From Ehretia macrophylla (lineage: Eukaryota > Streptophyta > Magnoliopsida > Boraginales > Ehretiaceae), in contig CM075765.1 in assembly GCA_037974665.1 (NCBI GenBank), positions 9,593,501 to 9,657,500 of the forward strand: a DNA stretch of 64,000 nucleotides, in the 5' to 3' direction. The notes below the pieces were generated by a model, which worked only from the letters and a program-made list of their open reading frames with translations, searched no databases and had not been told where the DNA came from. The translations under genes were made by a program, and so were the position numbers. Positions 45,906 through 57,557 of this stretch are shown here, in pieces; the stretch's first letter is position 1, and each line of letters begins with the position of its first letter.

Positions 45906-47829
45906 GTAAGTGCATTGGGGTTTGAGATAACTGTCAAATCAATTTTAATTCTCTTGCAAATGCGACAATCATTGTATTAATCATTTCCTAATTCAACTTC
46001 ATATTATGATATGTACGGTGACCATATGATAAGCGGCGGGTGAGGCCATGTTAGCCAATATGAAAAGAATAATGAGACTACGTTTGAAACTCAACAGAAA
46101 ATAATTTTGCAATTATGTTGATTATATTTCATCATGCATCGATTACGTGAGAAGATCAATTGGGTTTAACTACCAATCATTTTTTTTATCACAATTCATT
46201 ATAGATAACAACTTGTTCCAACCTTAATCTTATATATAATGACTTATTTAAGGCTTACCTTTTTTATGCTAATAATGCAAAGGTAGAAGAGATGGGTTCT
46301 TAATTTATCCACTTTGTTAACTTACTACTCCATTGACCATAAATTGGATTATAATATGTTTTTTGGCAATTACAATGACTTATCAAGGGCTACTTTTTTT
46401 TTTTTGGATTCAGGGGAGGCCTAAAGCTGTAAACTATAATCAGCGAAATTCAAACCTACAACTTCTCGCATACAGTGAGTAATCTTACCATTCGACCAAA
46501 GTCCTAGTGCTAAGAATGTTTTGATTATAATGGCCGAAGGAAATACAGTGGCAAAGGTAGAAGAGATGGGTTGTTAATTTTATCCACTTTGTCATATTAG
46601 TACTCCATTCATGACCTTACGTCCTTACCTCTCTTTGAAGCATCTCTCTCCATATTAATATCGTGACTAGTGTCCGGTTTTATTGCAATATTTTTTGTTA
46701 TATTAGAATATATAATCCCCTTCACACCCAAAAATCATAAACTCCAAAGATACCATATAAGATCTTAAACTACTCCTCCTAATACTAATTAATTTAAAAT
46801 GAAATCTCATAATTCTTAACATGTTAATTGAGCGGGTGACAGTCATACACATTACTACATGTAAATTACAAACATATATATATATATATATTAAAAAGGA
46901 GGTTAGGATCGAACAACTAGTGGGTAAGGTTTAGAGGTTCGAAAATAATTACTTGTGAAAGTTCTTTTAGGCTAGATTCATGGTAGCAATTGGAGGCATC
47001 TTTATGTAGTGGCTACGTTCCAATGAAAGCTACTAAGTGGCTAAATTCATGAACAATAAGGCATTGATACATAAACATGCGTAACTTTTACAAATTTGTC
47101 AACATACATTAAGGGTTTTTTTTTTTTTTTTTTTAGGTGTAAACATACATTAAGGTATTGGTGCATAAACATATGTATGTTTTATAAATTTGTCAACGTT
47201 TAAGTAGGATCTTTGCATGACGGCTGAATTGAGTTATCTTCCAATTGCTTTTGTCATACTCCTAGCGTTGAATGTGTCGTGCCACATGGAGAATTTGAAA
47301 AGTAATATTAGGCGGCATATGCGCCGTACAGGTAGTTGGCTAAGAACGTTATATCGATCCAACTATTTTTCCCTTGTGGTAATTTTTGCTGTTCTTGTTT
47401 TGCAATTTTTCTTTTATGTTATATACATGGAGATATACGTATGCATTTATGTATAATAGGAACAAAAGATCCCATATTATCTACCTTTTTAATTTGTACG
47501 TTGTCCTGAACTAATTAATATGCAGCTCGCACTAATTCACATTTTCGGTTCATGGGGGGTAAGCATCCTCTCCTTTACTCACTTTCATTTTTCTAGATGA
47601 GATATATTTTTTAAATTTTATACTTTTAAATATTAGCTATTAGCTATGGAGTAAAAAGCTATTTATCTATCAAAAGATATTTTAAAAAATATTTGAAATA
47701 AATGGCTAAGACTTTAAAGGATAAAATCAAATGATCCATAAATATACTTCATTTAAAAAATAAAAGAATCAGTAGAGGCGACAATCCAAACCACAAATAA
47801 ATGAATGCCAATGACAAAATGGTTTGGGA

Positions 47830-48640
47830 CTATCAAGGTAAAATCAGAGGTACGGGCTAGTCTGGGCTTGTCGACCTATACTCCTGCAAAATAAAAGACC
47901 TTGGGGTGTCCTCGGGGTCCTCCTCCGATACTCAACTAAGTTATGGAGGATTAGAATTGCTTGAAAGTGAGGTAAGGGAAAGTGTTTAGGCTCAAGATAT
48001 ATTAGCTGTAAGTGAGATGGAATGGCTTATTTATGCTTACCAGCGCTCGAATTCCCGGATTGTGATACAGTTGGATCCCCAAAATCGTGGAGGGATTCCC
48101 AAAATCAAGGACTAGAGATTTGTTTCCTAATTCTATCCGAATTCTCTTCTTCTTTTCTTGCGAGACCCCTTCTGGGCATATTTTATTGTCCTAGGAATCT
48201 CGAAGTATTACTTTCCAAGTCCAGCCCACTAGGTGACTTGGGCTTCCAAGCTTAGAGGCCCATGTAGACCTGGGCTACTGGATGCTCCATGCCACGTCAC
48301 TTACCACCAATCTCTTGAGCTTTGTAAGAGGTTGACCATGATCTCACATCATACTTTTAAGTCGTGCCACATGGCCCATGTCTCATTGTGGTCCCTTCCC
48401 GCGCTATGTTTTCCTACTCGAGACTCTTATAAACAGGATTTCAACTTCATTTTTTGCTTCTTCAATTTCAATTTTTCTAACTCTTCATTTCCTCTTCTCT
48501 TCGCCATTGCCAATTTGCAAAGCTCTCTTTTTCGAGTTGCTTTTTGCCCCATGTTTCTTTCCATGATTAGGTACATCATCTCCTTTATTTGTTTTCTTTA
48601 TCATGTATAGGTTAGAACGTGGCAATGCAAGACAGCCTCG
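47830..48640. repeat. possible LTR remnant
   Basis: The stretch with ggggtgtcctcggggtcctc and ctccgatactcaactaagtt resembles LTR sequence seen in many plant gypsy elements. It is less AT-rich than its flanks. No paired LTR, PBS or coding region was found in this window. Confidence 0.3.
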
Positions 48641-48809
48641 TAACTTAGATGGCCTTGGCGATTGAACCCCGTAGGTTCAGAGGCCATCGCCGCTACGCCT
48701 GTTTTCTGTTATTCCCCTTTTGTGAAATATAGCCCTGTAGCGACTCTCACTAGGTTTAAGTCCTCTCGCCATCCCTCTAAGTCCTCGTCGGGTACCGTGT
48801 CTAAAATAC

Positions 48810-48931
48810 ATGGAGCTAATCAATTTATTTATAAAATACAGGGGGTATTCTGCTATGTGTTTAAAACACAATGGGATAATCAGCTTATTTATAAAATATA
48901 GGGAGTATTGTGCACTTTTGACAAAATACAA
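48810..48931 (+). repeat. two-copy tandem repeat of about 60 bp
   Basis: Both units contain aatca followed by tttatttataaaata and then agggrgtatt. The similarity fades into a third, weaker copy near 48940-48970. Confidence 0.6.
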
Positions 48932-49399
48932 GAGAGATGTTAAGTCATTTACTCTTCTAACAAAAATATATGGAGATTGTTATCATACCATAGCAGAAAT
49001 TTCTACTAAATATAATTAGTGTAGGGAAAATTCTTCCATGAGGTTGTGGCAGATTATGTGGACTAAAAGTCATTCAATTGGTTGACAAATGTCAACCAAT
49101 TGTCATAAGTAGGGTTATAACATTAAGTAAAAATATTAACTTAGCCTTGATATGACTCCACTAAACATGTGCGAAATTGACTAATTGGACATAAATAAAA
49201 AATAGTATATATATATAAAATGACCTAAATGGGCACAAAGTGAAATACAAAAATTTACCAAATGACTACATTGTGTTAGGATTGGTATGCCTAAAAGACC
49301 ACTAGCATTTAGTCATTAGAACATTTGGATGGTTTGCAATAAGATAATTAGTGTCATCATATTCACATAGGCGTATTTATCTCATTATGTGGATTGACA

Positions 49400-49438
<39 letters not shown>
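49400..49438. repeat. (AT)n microsatellite
   Basis: An almost pure AT run with a single G interruption. Confidence 0.9.
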
Positions 49439-49590
49439 TAAGTCTGTTGATGGGTGTGGCTTTCCCAAAAAGCCAAGGGAAATATGTAGATTTTATTTAT
49501 TTTAATTTGTACTCTGTTTGCCGAGGCTTAGGGTTAAGGTATTGCAGTAAGTCGCGCAAATGGCGTAAGACACGTGTAAGACAAGTGGCC

Positions 49591-49635
<45 letters not shown>
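49591..49635. repeat. (AT)n(GT)n compound microsatellite
   Basis: Six AT units run directly into about seventeen GT units. Confidence 0.9.
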
Positions 49636-49638
<3 letters not shown>

Positions 49639-50894
49639 ATAAGATCCTTGCTTCAAAGAGTGACTTAGGTGCGGTGTAGTTACGCACAGAAGGTCTAAGT
49701 CATGGTCACTTGAATAAGCAAAGTAACTTTGTCCATGACTAAATAGTAGAGTTGGACGCTTTACTATGGTAGAAATCATAGTGGAATAAGTTTCCTTTGA
49801 AGAAGGGTGATCTGCCTTGATCATGGATTTGTTCCAGACTTATTACGCTTATGCATGTGTATGCATTGGACGGACCCTGCAGGTGTGGACTTTAAATACA
49901 TACTATCAAATAAAGAGTTCACCTAAACCTACAAGCTTCTAAGTAGACCATAGCTCTTAATCTTGAGCATATGTAGATGAACCGACGAAGTTGAGTGCTT
50001 GCACTTTGATCCATTATGGATGTGGTCTTAATAGTTAGATCACCTACTCTGTGGTTTGGGTGTATAGGACTTGATTAGAAGGCACATGCATATGCAATAA
50101 GGAGTCTATACATTAATCACTCCCTTAGAATGATCCAAGCTAAATCATCATGAATTTGTGCCCGCAGTAACACTTGAGGTGTTGAATGTTACACTTAAGG
50201 GTAGCTCCCTTAGATAAGTGGATAACTTCAGGAGGATGGTTGGATTGTGGATTAGAGGTTCTAAGAAGACAAGATGTAGTCAAAGAGGTGATAGTACACT
50301 TCAAGAACCTGTCTTTGGCTATAAGTGAGTATAGATGGGCATTATGGTCAATATAATACTTAGTTGGTCAAAAGACAAAGCGTCATGTATAGATTGACTG
50401 ACTCCTACTTACAATAATTATCCTTGAGTGTAGTCGAAGTCTTTTAATGGAATAGACTTAGTTAAGATGGTAAAGTATTGCTAAGGGATTAACGAGAATA
50501 TTTTATTCATTTCTAGAAGAAAGGTTAATTATGTCTTTGGTCCCTCTTCTAGCCATCTACCTTGTTAAGTATTTAAACTTAATTAAGATATATTATTTTG
50601 ATAGAGGATGTAATCCTTTGATGGTTAGAATCAAAGTAGACTTTCCATTTTGGGAAGAAGTTTTTATTTTGAGAATTGTTAAGATATTGGATTATGTAAT
50701 TAATTGATTAATTAAAGTCTAGAAGACTGCTAAGATATTTAAGATAATTTTTCTACTATTGAAAAAATAGATTATTCTTAAATAGTAGTTTGGATTTAGA
50801 TTTTTGGAATTAATCAAGGAGTATTTAATTTATTGGCAATTAGATATTTAAAAATAGATTTTCTATTTTATGGAAAGGGATTTCACTCCAAAAC

Positions 50895-51475
50895 TTAAGC
50901 TATTTTGTGACGGTCAGTAAACGTCACATTTTCGTCACAAAAAGGCATTTACGACGAAATTGTGACGAAATTTAAGTTGTCACGAAACATGGCGTAGCAA
51001 CATTTTTGTTGCAATGTGACGAATTTGCGACGATATAGAAAGTTGAAACTTTTCGTAGCAAATTCATCTCAATGCGACTAATTTGCTACGAACTATGATT
51101 GTCGGTAAATCGTGGTAAACATTTCGTCGTAAAATCGTCACAAGGTGTTCGTGGTAAAATCGTGGCCGAATGTTGTCGTAAATGTTTCATCGCAAATTCC
51201 TCCCAAACTATTTTAGTCACAAAATCGTGGCAATTTTCAAATTATTTTCGTCACAAAAGCGTGGCTAGATTTCATTTCTTTTGTCACAAATTTGTGACAA
51301 TGTTGAAACTATTTTCATCACAAAATCGTAGCAATTTTCAAGTTATTTTCGTCACAAAAGCGTGGCTAGATTTCATTTCTTTTGTCACAAATTTGTGACA
51401 ATATTGAAACTATTTTCGTCACAAAATCGTGGCAATTTTCAAATTGTTTTCGTCACAAATTCGTGGCAATTTTCA
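50895..51475. repeat. left subterminal repeats of the CACTA element
   Basis: Dense copies of gtcacaaa / tttgtgac / cgtggc motifs. From about 51216 a unit of about 102 bp is repeated twice plus a partial third (landmarks tcacaaaatcgtggcaattt and gcgtggctagatttcatttc). Such repeats are binding sites for the TNPA-type protein in En/Spm. Confidence 0.85.
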
Positions 51476-51773
51476 AATCCACTATTCTTATATTGCTTGT
51501 AATATCATCTTGTTTGTCTTGCTAAATTACAAAATAACATTCATAATTGAATCTCAAGCAATTTCTGAAGGCAACCCCATAATTAAATCTCAAATAATTA
51601 CATAACCTACACATCCATTTAAATGAACACAAATCTACACGAAAGTAGTTAAATATACATAATAGCCACCATTCAACAAAGTTACCTTCTTTAAACGTAC
51701 ATTCTAAAAGAAATACTAAATGTACATCTATCATACCATGACCTTATAGATCCTATTGGGCATCACCGTCTTG

Positions 51774-53428
51774 CTATTCTGAGGAAGACTGAGATTGATC
51801 CGAATGCGGTTGGAGTGGATGGGGCAACAATTGAGTCAACTGAGCGATCTGTTGCTGAAACTTTCTATATTGCTCGTTTTGCTGTGCAATCAATTCAGCC
51901 CTTAAATTTGATGTTGCCCTATTGACGGCTTCTTGCATTTCTTGCTCTGTGATTCGATGAACAACATACGGGACGTCATACGCGGACCCTTGTATGGCTT
52001 GCGATCCTAAACCATACAATCATCCTTCTCTAGCTATCGTTGTGGCCTGCTCGACCAATTCTTTGTACTTGGCCTGCAATTAATACATAATTATTGTTAT
52101 TTTACTTTAATGTTAATTATAAATCATGGAATAAGTTCAAATAAATATATGACATACCATGGTTTCTTTAGCCCTAGGGTCAGAGTATGGACCATCGGCG
52201 CCTTTGCTATGAACTTTTTCAAACACATCAGCCCTCACCACTGGTCCCTCCGATTTTGATTCCTATAGAAGCATTTATCAAATAACAATTCCTAAATTAA
52301 ATATTTAATTATCATATAGAAATACAATTTAAATAATTAGTTTAACACTTACCAATCTTCTCTTGACCTCGTGAAATGGGAGACAACTAGCATAATATGG
52401 AGACGGTTTACTTAATCTGTTCTTTTTGTTTGTCTCTCACCTCTTCCTCCATGCATCTGTGTTTCAGTGTTGACATAGTCCCTCCCATACACTGTCACTC
52501 AACCAACTAGACTTAATATTTTTCTTTTTTTTTCTATTTCACGACCCCTATAGAAGAGGCCTCGTAACCGAGTATTAACGTTTTTAAAAAATAACCGGCG
52601 GATGACTGGTTCATCAAAGGGGTACCACTTGTACAATCTCTACAGTCATATATTAAGTATTAGTAATACAACTTACATATTGACACGGTATATGAAACTA
52701 AAATATATATATGAAATTAATTTCATATACTTTAGTACCTGAAAAGAGATTAATCATCTCTCTTTAACATCAACTGGAAAGGCACCCCATCTCGTCCAAG
52801 GCTCGTTGAACCCGGCATTTAATATATCGGTGACCACTCGTGCCTCCCCGGCCGATATCCATCTACAATTAGTAAAAGATACAAAAGTATACTAACAATT
52901 GTAATGAAAAAAATAAACAAAATAATGTACATATTATATAAAATTGTACTTAATGTTCTCATACCCGCCTGAATATATCGTCATGTGTGTGCGTCTATCA
53001 ATCTGCCATACAGTGTACTCCTCCAAAGATGGGAATCCATATTCTTGCCAAACCTCTAAATGTACTCCAGCAGCCCGTCGTTGAGCAGCAGCTGAAGACT
53101 CCGGCTGGTTAGTAGATGGTGTGGAATGGGCCATAGGCGAGTCATCAAAGTCAACGTGCAAACCATCTAAGTGATGTGGTAAGCCCATGAATGAAGTAGT
53201 TGCCGAAGATTGATCACCAGTGGGTCTGCCAATCTGTGAGATCAACCCTGGAGTACTCAATGGTATTGAAGTGGATGAAGTAGATGTTCGCCTAGTATCG
53301 GAGGATAAGTGGGATGTTTGTGCACCACCTGAATGTGCAATAGAGCGCTGCAACATCCCAGGAGGCACATATTTTCTAGCCGTACCTTTACCTTTATTTT
53401 TATTTGAAGACATGTCTGTTTTGGACAA
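51774..53428 (-). pseudogene. Transposase_24-like (TNPA-type) gene of the CACTA element
   Basis: Minus-strand exon 1 is 53428-52965 (MSKTDMSSNKNKGKGTARKY, a Ser/Thr-rich segment, then GFPSLEEYTVWQIDRRTHMT). Exon 2 is about 52862-52739 (WISAGEARVVTDILNAGFNE, PWTRWGAF), with a TGA in place of Trp after KER. Further exons read YPFDEPVIRRLFFKNVNTRL, LPFHEVKRR, ESKSEGPVVRADVFEKVHSK and the last one (52019-51774) MYGLGSQAIQGS with a Gln-rich coiled coil. The order matches the plant transposase Ptta/En/Spm family (PF03004). It is inactive because of stops. Confidence 0.75.
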
Positions 53429-53530
53429 AATTCAACTATCATTAAAGAATGTAGATCTACACATGCAATTTGAATACATTACAATCATATTAAATGTTTA
53501 TAAGTAATATAAATACATTGAAATAATCCA

Positions 53531-54045
53531 TTAAATGTAATTAGCACTAATCATTATCATTATCTTTATCCTCATCTCTATTTTCATTTTCATCTTCGTC
53601 TTCGTCTTCGTCATCGTATTTGTCTTCGTATTCATCTTCACCTTCATCTTCACATTCACCTTCACCTTTACCTTCACCTTCACCTTGAACTTCTTGTTGT
53701 TGATATTGTAACTCATTCAATTCCTCTTGTAATACCTCAATATTTTTAATTGATTCATGAACACGTCGAGGCATCTCTCCATCATCTGGTAGTATTACAT
53801 GCACATCCATTTCATCTGATTGAAAAATGTATTTCCTCTTCTATTTCATACTCCTTACGAGGCACATCATAGTAATTCCTAGGTTTTATTTTGCATACAA
53901 CCCACCAGTCTGCGCGATCTCTCTTAGCACCAGGGTATTTGCAGTAATAGACTTGATGTGCTTGTTCTACTAACACAAACGGTTCATATTTTTGAAATCC
54001 CCTCTTCACATTGACCTCGACAATTCGATACTTAGAAAAGACTAG
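53531..54045 (-). pseudogene. C-terminal remnant of a TNP2-like transposase (DUF4216 and acidic tail)
   Basis: On the minus strand, YRIVEVNVKRGF, YEPFVLVEQAHQVYYCKYPG and DWWVVCKIKPR are the DUF4216 domain found at the C-terminal end of TNP2-type (Transposase_21) proteins. A one-base shift near 53830 leads to MDVHVILPDDGEMPRRVHES and an extremely acidic tail of EGEGEGKG and DEDEDEDE type, ending at 53547. The zinc-finger and transposase domains that should precede it are absent beyond about 54045. Confidence 0.78.
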
Positions 54046-56460
54046 TCTTAGGAAATGACATTAGAAAATGACTCATCAAAGTAGTGTTGATGATGAATTT
54101 GGTTAATTTTCTACTGGCGAATTTAAAATTTGTTCCATTTTTATCATCTTATTAGAGGGGCAGTGGATTTAGGATTTTTATTTTCTAACATTTGTTAAAG
54201 GCTTCAACATTTCAGAGTCTTGTATTGATACAAATAGGTGAATCACATGTTACTGGTATTTTAGACAAAGGGAGCACCCGAAGGCCCAAAAAGGCCAAGT
54301 TTGACCATAAAAGTCAACTATGTTAGTTTTTGACAATACCACTTTTTCGGGTAGAAATGGTCTTATGTACAAATTATATATGTATTTTAGTTTTTGAAAA
54401 AGTAGCTGGACTGATGCGAAATATAATCCTTATGAAGAAATTAAGAATGTAATTGAAAAAGTTTATCGTTAGTGTAAGGTACAGATGGTTGATGTCTTCG
54501 ATTTATATGTATTCTTATATGTGTAAAAGTTTGATTCAAAATGTCTTTCTACATATTATGATTGTTTTTCAGTTGTAAAAGTTGTTGGAGTAATGGGAAA
54601 TAAGATAAGAACGTAATTGTCAACTTTATGATATGTTAATGAATGGATTATATGATTGATGTCTTCGCTTGATATGTCTGCTTAAATGTACATGTTGGTT
54701 TGATCTATGAACTTATTTTTTTGAGAAATGATCTATAAACTTATTATTGATGTTTTCATACTAATTAGTAATCAGCTACATTATTTTTTCACCTTTGGAG
54801 ATGGGGTTTTTTAGGATCATATGCCAAGTTATATTTTTCTTTTTCCTTTTGGAAATTAACATGCATAAGGAATAAATGAGTGGTAACTAATGAGTGGGAC
54901 ACTTGTTTTCTTTTCTTTTTCATGTCTTTGTTTCTTAACTGCTGGTCTGTTGTTCTTTATCTGCAACACTAAGTTCTCTAACACAGGATACTATATTGAC
55001 TACATTTAAGTGATCTATTGTTTACGAGCCCTCACCTTGTAAGATTAAAGAGCTAAACTTCTATAATTTTCGAGTGATGTGCAATTCCCTTCCAACTCAA
55101 ATAACATTGGAATACCACACTAGTCTATTTTACTACTAGGGAAAGAAAGAAATATTTAAACCTTATATTGTTAGAGATTTGGCATGGATTCACTGATATG
55201 TTCCTCCATTATAATTATACTTCAATCTAATAAAGAAAAATGTTGGAAATACAATCAGCACTAGAAATCATAGTTGAGACATGTTGTGGTTATGTTCCAA
55301 AAATGAAAAGGAAATCATCCTAATTAATACTACAAAGTTTAGATATACAAACACTGATACATGGCAGAATACTATATTTAACAGAATCTCAGAAGAGATT
55401 TCAAATACATAATCCAAAATTCAATACATAGTTATGGAAAAGAGAAACAACTGCCTATAACATTTAACGAGAAAGAAGGAAAAATCAACAAAAAGGTCTC
55501 GTAGTCATGTAACAATTTAAGCAAAGAACACCTTTTCCCCTTTTTTATCTAATAAAGCTCACACAAGGGATTGAATATTCATGTTTCAAACTCACACTTC
55601 TATATGTAGTGAGGGACGAAGAGCAAAGACTGCACTCTTTGTTTATCTATATCATGTAAATGGACATGCCAACAACCTATTATTGTATTAATGCCCTTCA
55701 AATTTTCCGAAACACAATGCTGTTAACCTTATGATTCACAAGCTTCCTTGTCTTCTCAACAAATTCAATGAATCCTCATCATGGGTTATTTTCTAACCCG
55801 AGGCTCAAGTATTGACAAGTTTATCTACAAATTATGCTAGTTTTGCAATTTTTCACTTTCAACTATAAACATGCCAAATTAAAAAATACAACTAAATATG
55901 ACCGACACACTCACCAAGCACAAATTTTCACAAATGACCCAATTCTTCAAAACACTCAAAAATGTAAACTAGCAGCAGCATATGCATAACACACAACAAC
56001 TAAATCGGACCAAACACACAACAACTAAATCGAGTTTCATGTCCAAATATGCCTAGATACGGCCACAACCACATCCAATTAAACCCATCTCAAATTCTTT
56101 AGTTTTGCCTATAAAATGTCATCAATGCCAGCAACTAAACCAACCAACCAACACAACATAATTAATGGAAAACACATTTTTACTTTCAAAACCATATAAC
56201 TAACCGAAGAAAACTGACATGTTCTTTAACGTCTACATATACGCGCGATGGTGATGGTGGTGCAAGGTGGTGGTGGTGATATGTGGCGTACGAGGTGGCG
56301 ATGCTAGGTGGTGCACGAGATGGTGGTGCTATATGGCTGTGGTGGTGGTGGTGGTGCTATTTGTGTGTGTGTGTGTTTTGGGAGAGTGAAAATGGGATGT
56401 GGGTGAAAAAGGGGTTAGGTTAATTGGCCCCTTTTTTACTTGTGTTTTTAAAAAAAAAAA
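54046..56460. other. non-transposase interior segment of the CACTA element
   Basis: About 2.4 kb where the TNP2 body would be expected has no recognisable coding sequence. It includes a two-copy 25-bp direct repeat with the core aacacacaacaactaaatcg (55985 and 56011), and a GGT/GATGGT-rich stretch at 56245-56360 followed by (GT)n. It may be filler, a captured host segment or a further transposon remnant. Confidence 0.55.
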
Positions 56461-56945
56461 AAATGACTCTTCACAAATACGTCATAAAATAAAAATTCGT
56501 CGTTATTTCGTCACAAAAACGTAGTCTATACTAATTTGAAATTATCTGATTTGTTCATGTCGTCACAATTTTGTCATAAATATTGCGACAAATTTGTGAC
56601 AACATTCAATTTACCAAATGTCGTCACTAAATTGTAGCATACTGCCACGAAAAATCTAATTTGTACAAAACGTCATCCTTTCATCACAAATTCAGTGTAA
56701 CTATTCGACATCCGTCACATAATCGTAGCATAAGACCCAACCATGCGACGACTTTTGTTTCACGAGCTAGACTATTGCCAGTCGTGGGAAAATTGTCACA
56801 AATTGTGATGAATTTGCGACCATTTGTAGTGATCGCCACAGATTCATCACAAGTTCCACATAATTTGAGCGCCAAAAAATTTCGTAGCATTTTCATCCCA
56901 ATTTTACGACGAATTTATTTTTGTCACAAAACAGCATTTTTTTGT
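56461..56945. repeat. right subterminal repeats of the CACTA element
   Basis: Multiple copies of cgtcacaaa, tcgtcac, cgtagcat and their inverses, mirroring the left side of the element. Confidence 0.85.
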
Positions 56946-57557
56946 AGTGTTTCTATTTTTCAATTATTGTCAGGCTTAAATTAAATTGGGGCAAGCTGGC
57001 TGAACCAGAACCATGGCTCACAAGCAAAGGCTGGACGCAGGAGGTGGAACCTACCCACCTTAGGAAAATCGGCTATGGGGAGGAAAAGAAGGGAGAAGGA
57101 GAAAAAATAGAAAATTACCTGTGGAAGAGATTTGGACTTTTCTTTGACCAAATCGCACATCGGAATTTTAGAAATTTTTCTCTAGATCTTCTGCCTATAA
57201 ATAGACCTCTTCTTTAACTCTGAAAAATGCTCCACACACCATCTCTTCTAAGATTTTTCTTCTCTCTCTTAATTAAGCTTTGCCTTTGTGAAGAAACTCA
57301 ATTCTAGTTTATATCTTTTAGTTTAGCAAAATCTAGTCCCACAACTAGATTATACTTTAGAAATGTGTTGGTCATAGATGAGAAGATCAAAGTAGAAGAG
57401 TGGAAGCAATATTTCTTAGGTTAGTAGATCAAGGTGGTTGGTGTTCTTGCATCGTTCTTCGCAAGAGGTATGCCTAGATCATTGTTTCAATTGGGAATTA
57501 AATTGTAAACTATTTTTTGTTTTACTATCACATGTTTAATCGCAGTAAGATCCTACA

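Larger units (their letters stand above)
45906..49273. other. intergenic region with repeat debris
   Basis: No gene is visible. It holds a diverged duplication (about 46239-46334 and 46374-46608, the second copy enlarged by about 140 bp), an (AT)n tract near 46868-46890, a poly(T) micro-insertion at 47115-47141, LTR-like sequence at about 47830-48640, a two-copy 60-bp tandem repeat at 48810-48931 and a near-perfect palindrome at 49075-49102. Confidence 0.6.
50884..56949 (-). mobile_element. CACTA (En/Spm) DNA transposon, deletion derivative
   Basis: The 6066-bp element is flanked by TTT on both sides. The right end, read inward, is CACTACAAAAAAATGC and the left end CACTCCAAAACTTAAGC, both leading into TTTTGTGAC. 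Subterminal regions are packed with short motifs around cgtcacaaa and its inverse, as expected for CACTA elements. Transposase genes lie on the minus strand: a Transposase_24-type gene and the C-terminal end of a TNP2-type gene. The TNP2 catalytic part is missing. Confidence 0.9.
49274..57557 (+). repeat. LTR-like block split by a CACTA element (possible solo LTR)
   Basis: With the insertion 50884-56949 removed, the two flanks join smoothly (aaagggattt next to ctatttttcaatt). The joined block starts TGTTAGGATTGG and ends AGTAAGATCCTACA, so its ends are short inverse copies as in LTRs. It would be about 2.2 kb. A promoter-like TATAAATAG at about 57198 fits an LTR. No second copy, PBS or coding region is in the window and no clear 5-bp target duplication was found, so solo-LTR status is an inference. 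Confidence 0.5.

Noticed and set aside
46380-46510. A tRNA gene suggested by gattca and ttcaaacc motifs
   Set aside because: No cloverleaf can be folded and no A box is at the right distance; it is at best SINE- or repeat-derived.
47217-47456. 79-codon plus-strand frame with a hydrophobic end
   Set aside because: No start context, no homology I recognise and it lies in repeat debris; it is too short to support.
48810-49000. Possible CRISPR-like array
   Set aside because: Only two diverged 60-bp copies in plant DNA without spacers of uniform length; it is a simple tandem duplication.
49351-49824. Frames with His/Thr or Tyr/Ile repeats
   Set aside because: They are translations of the (AT)n and (GT)n microsatellites.
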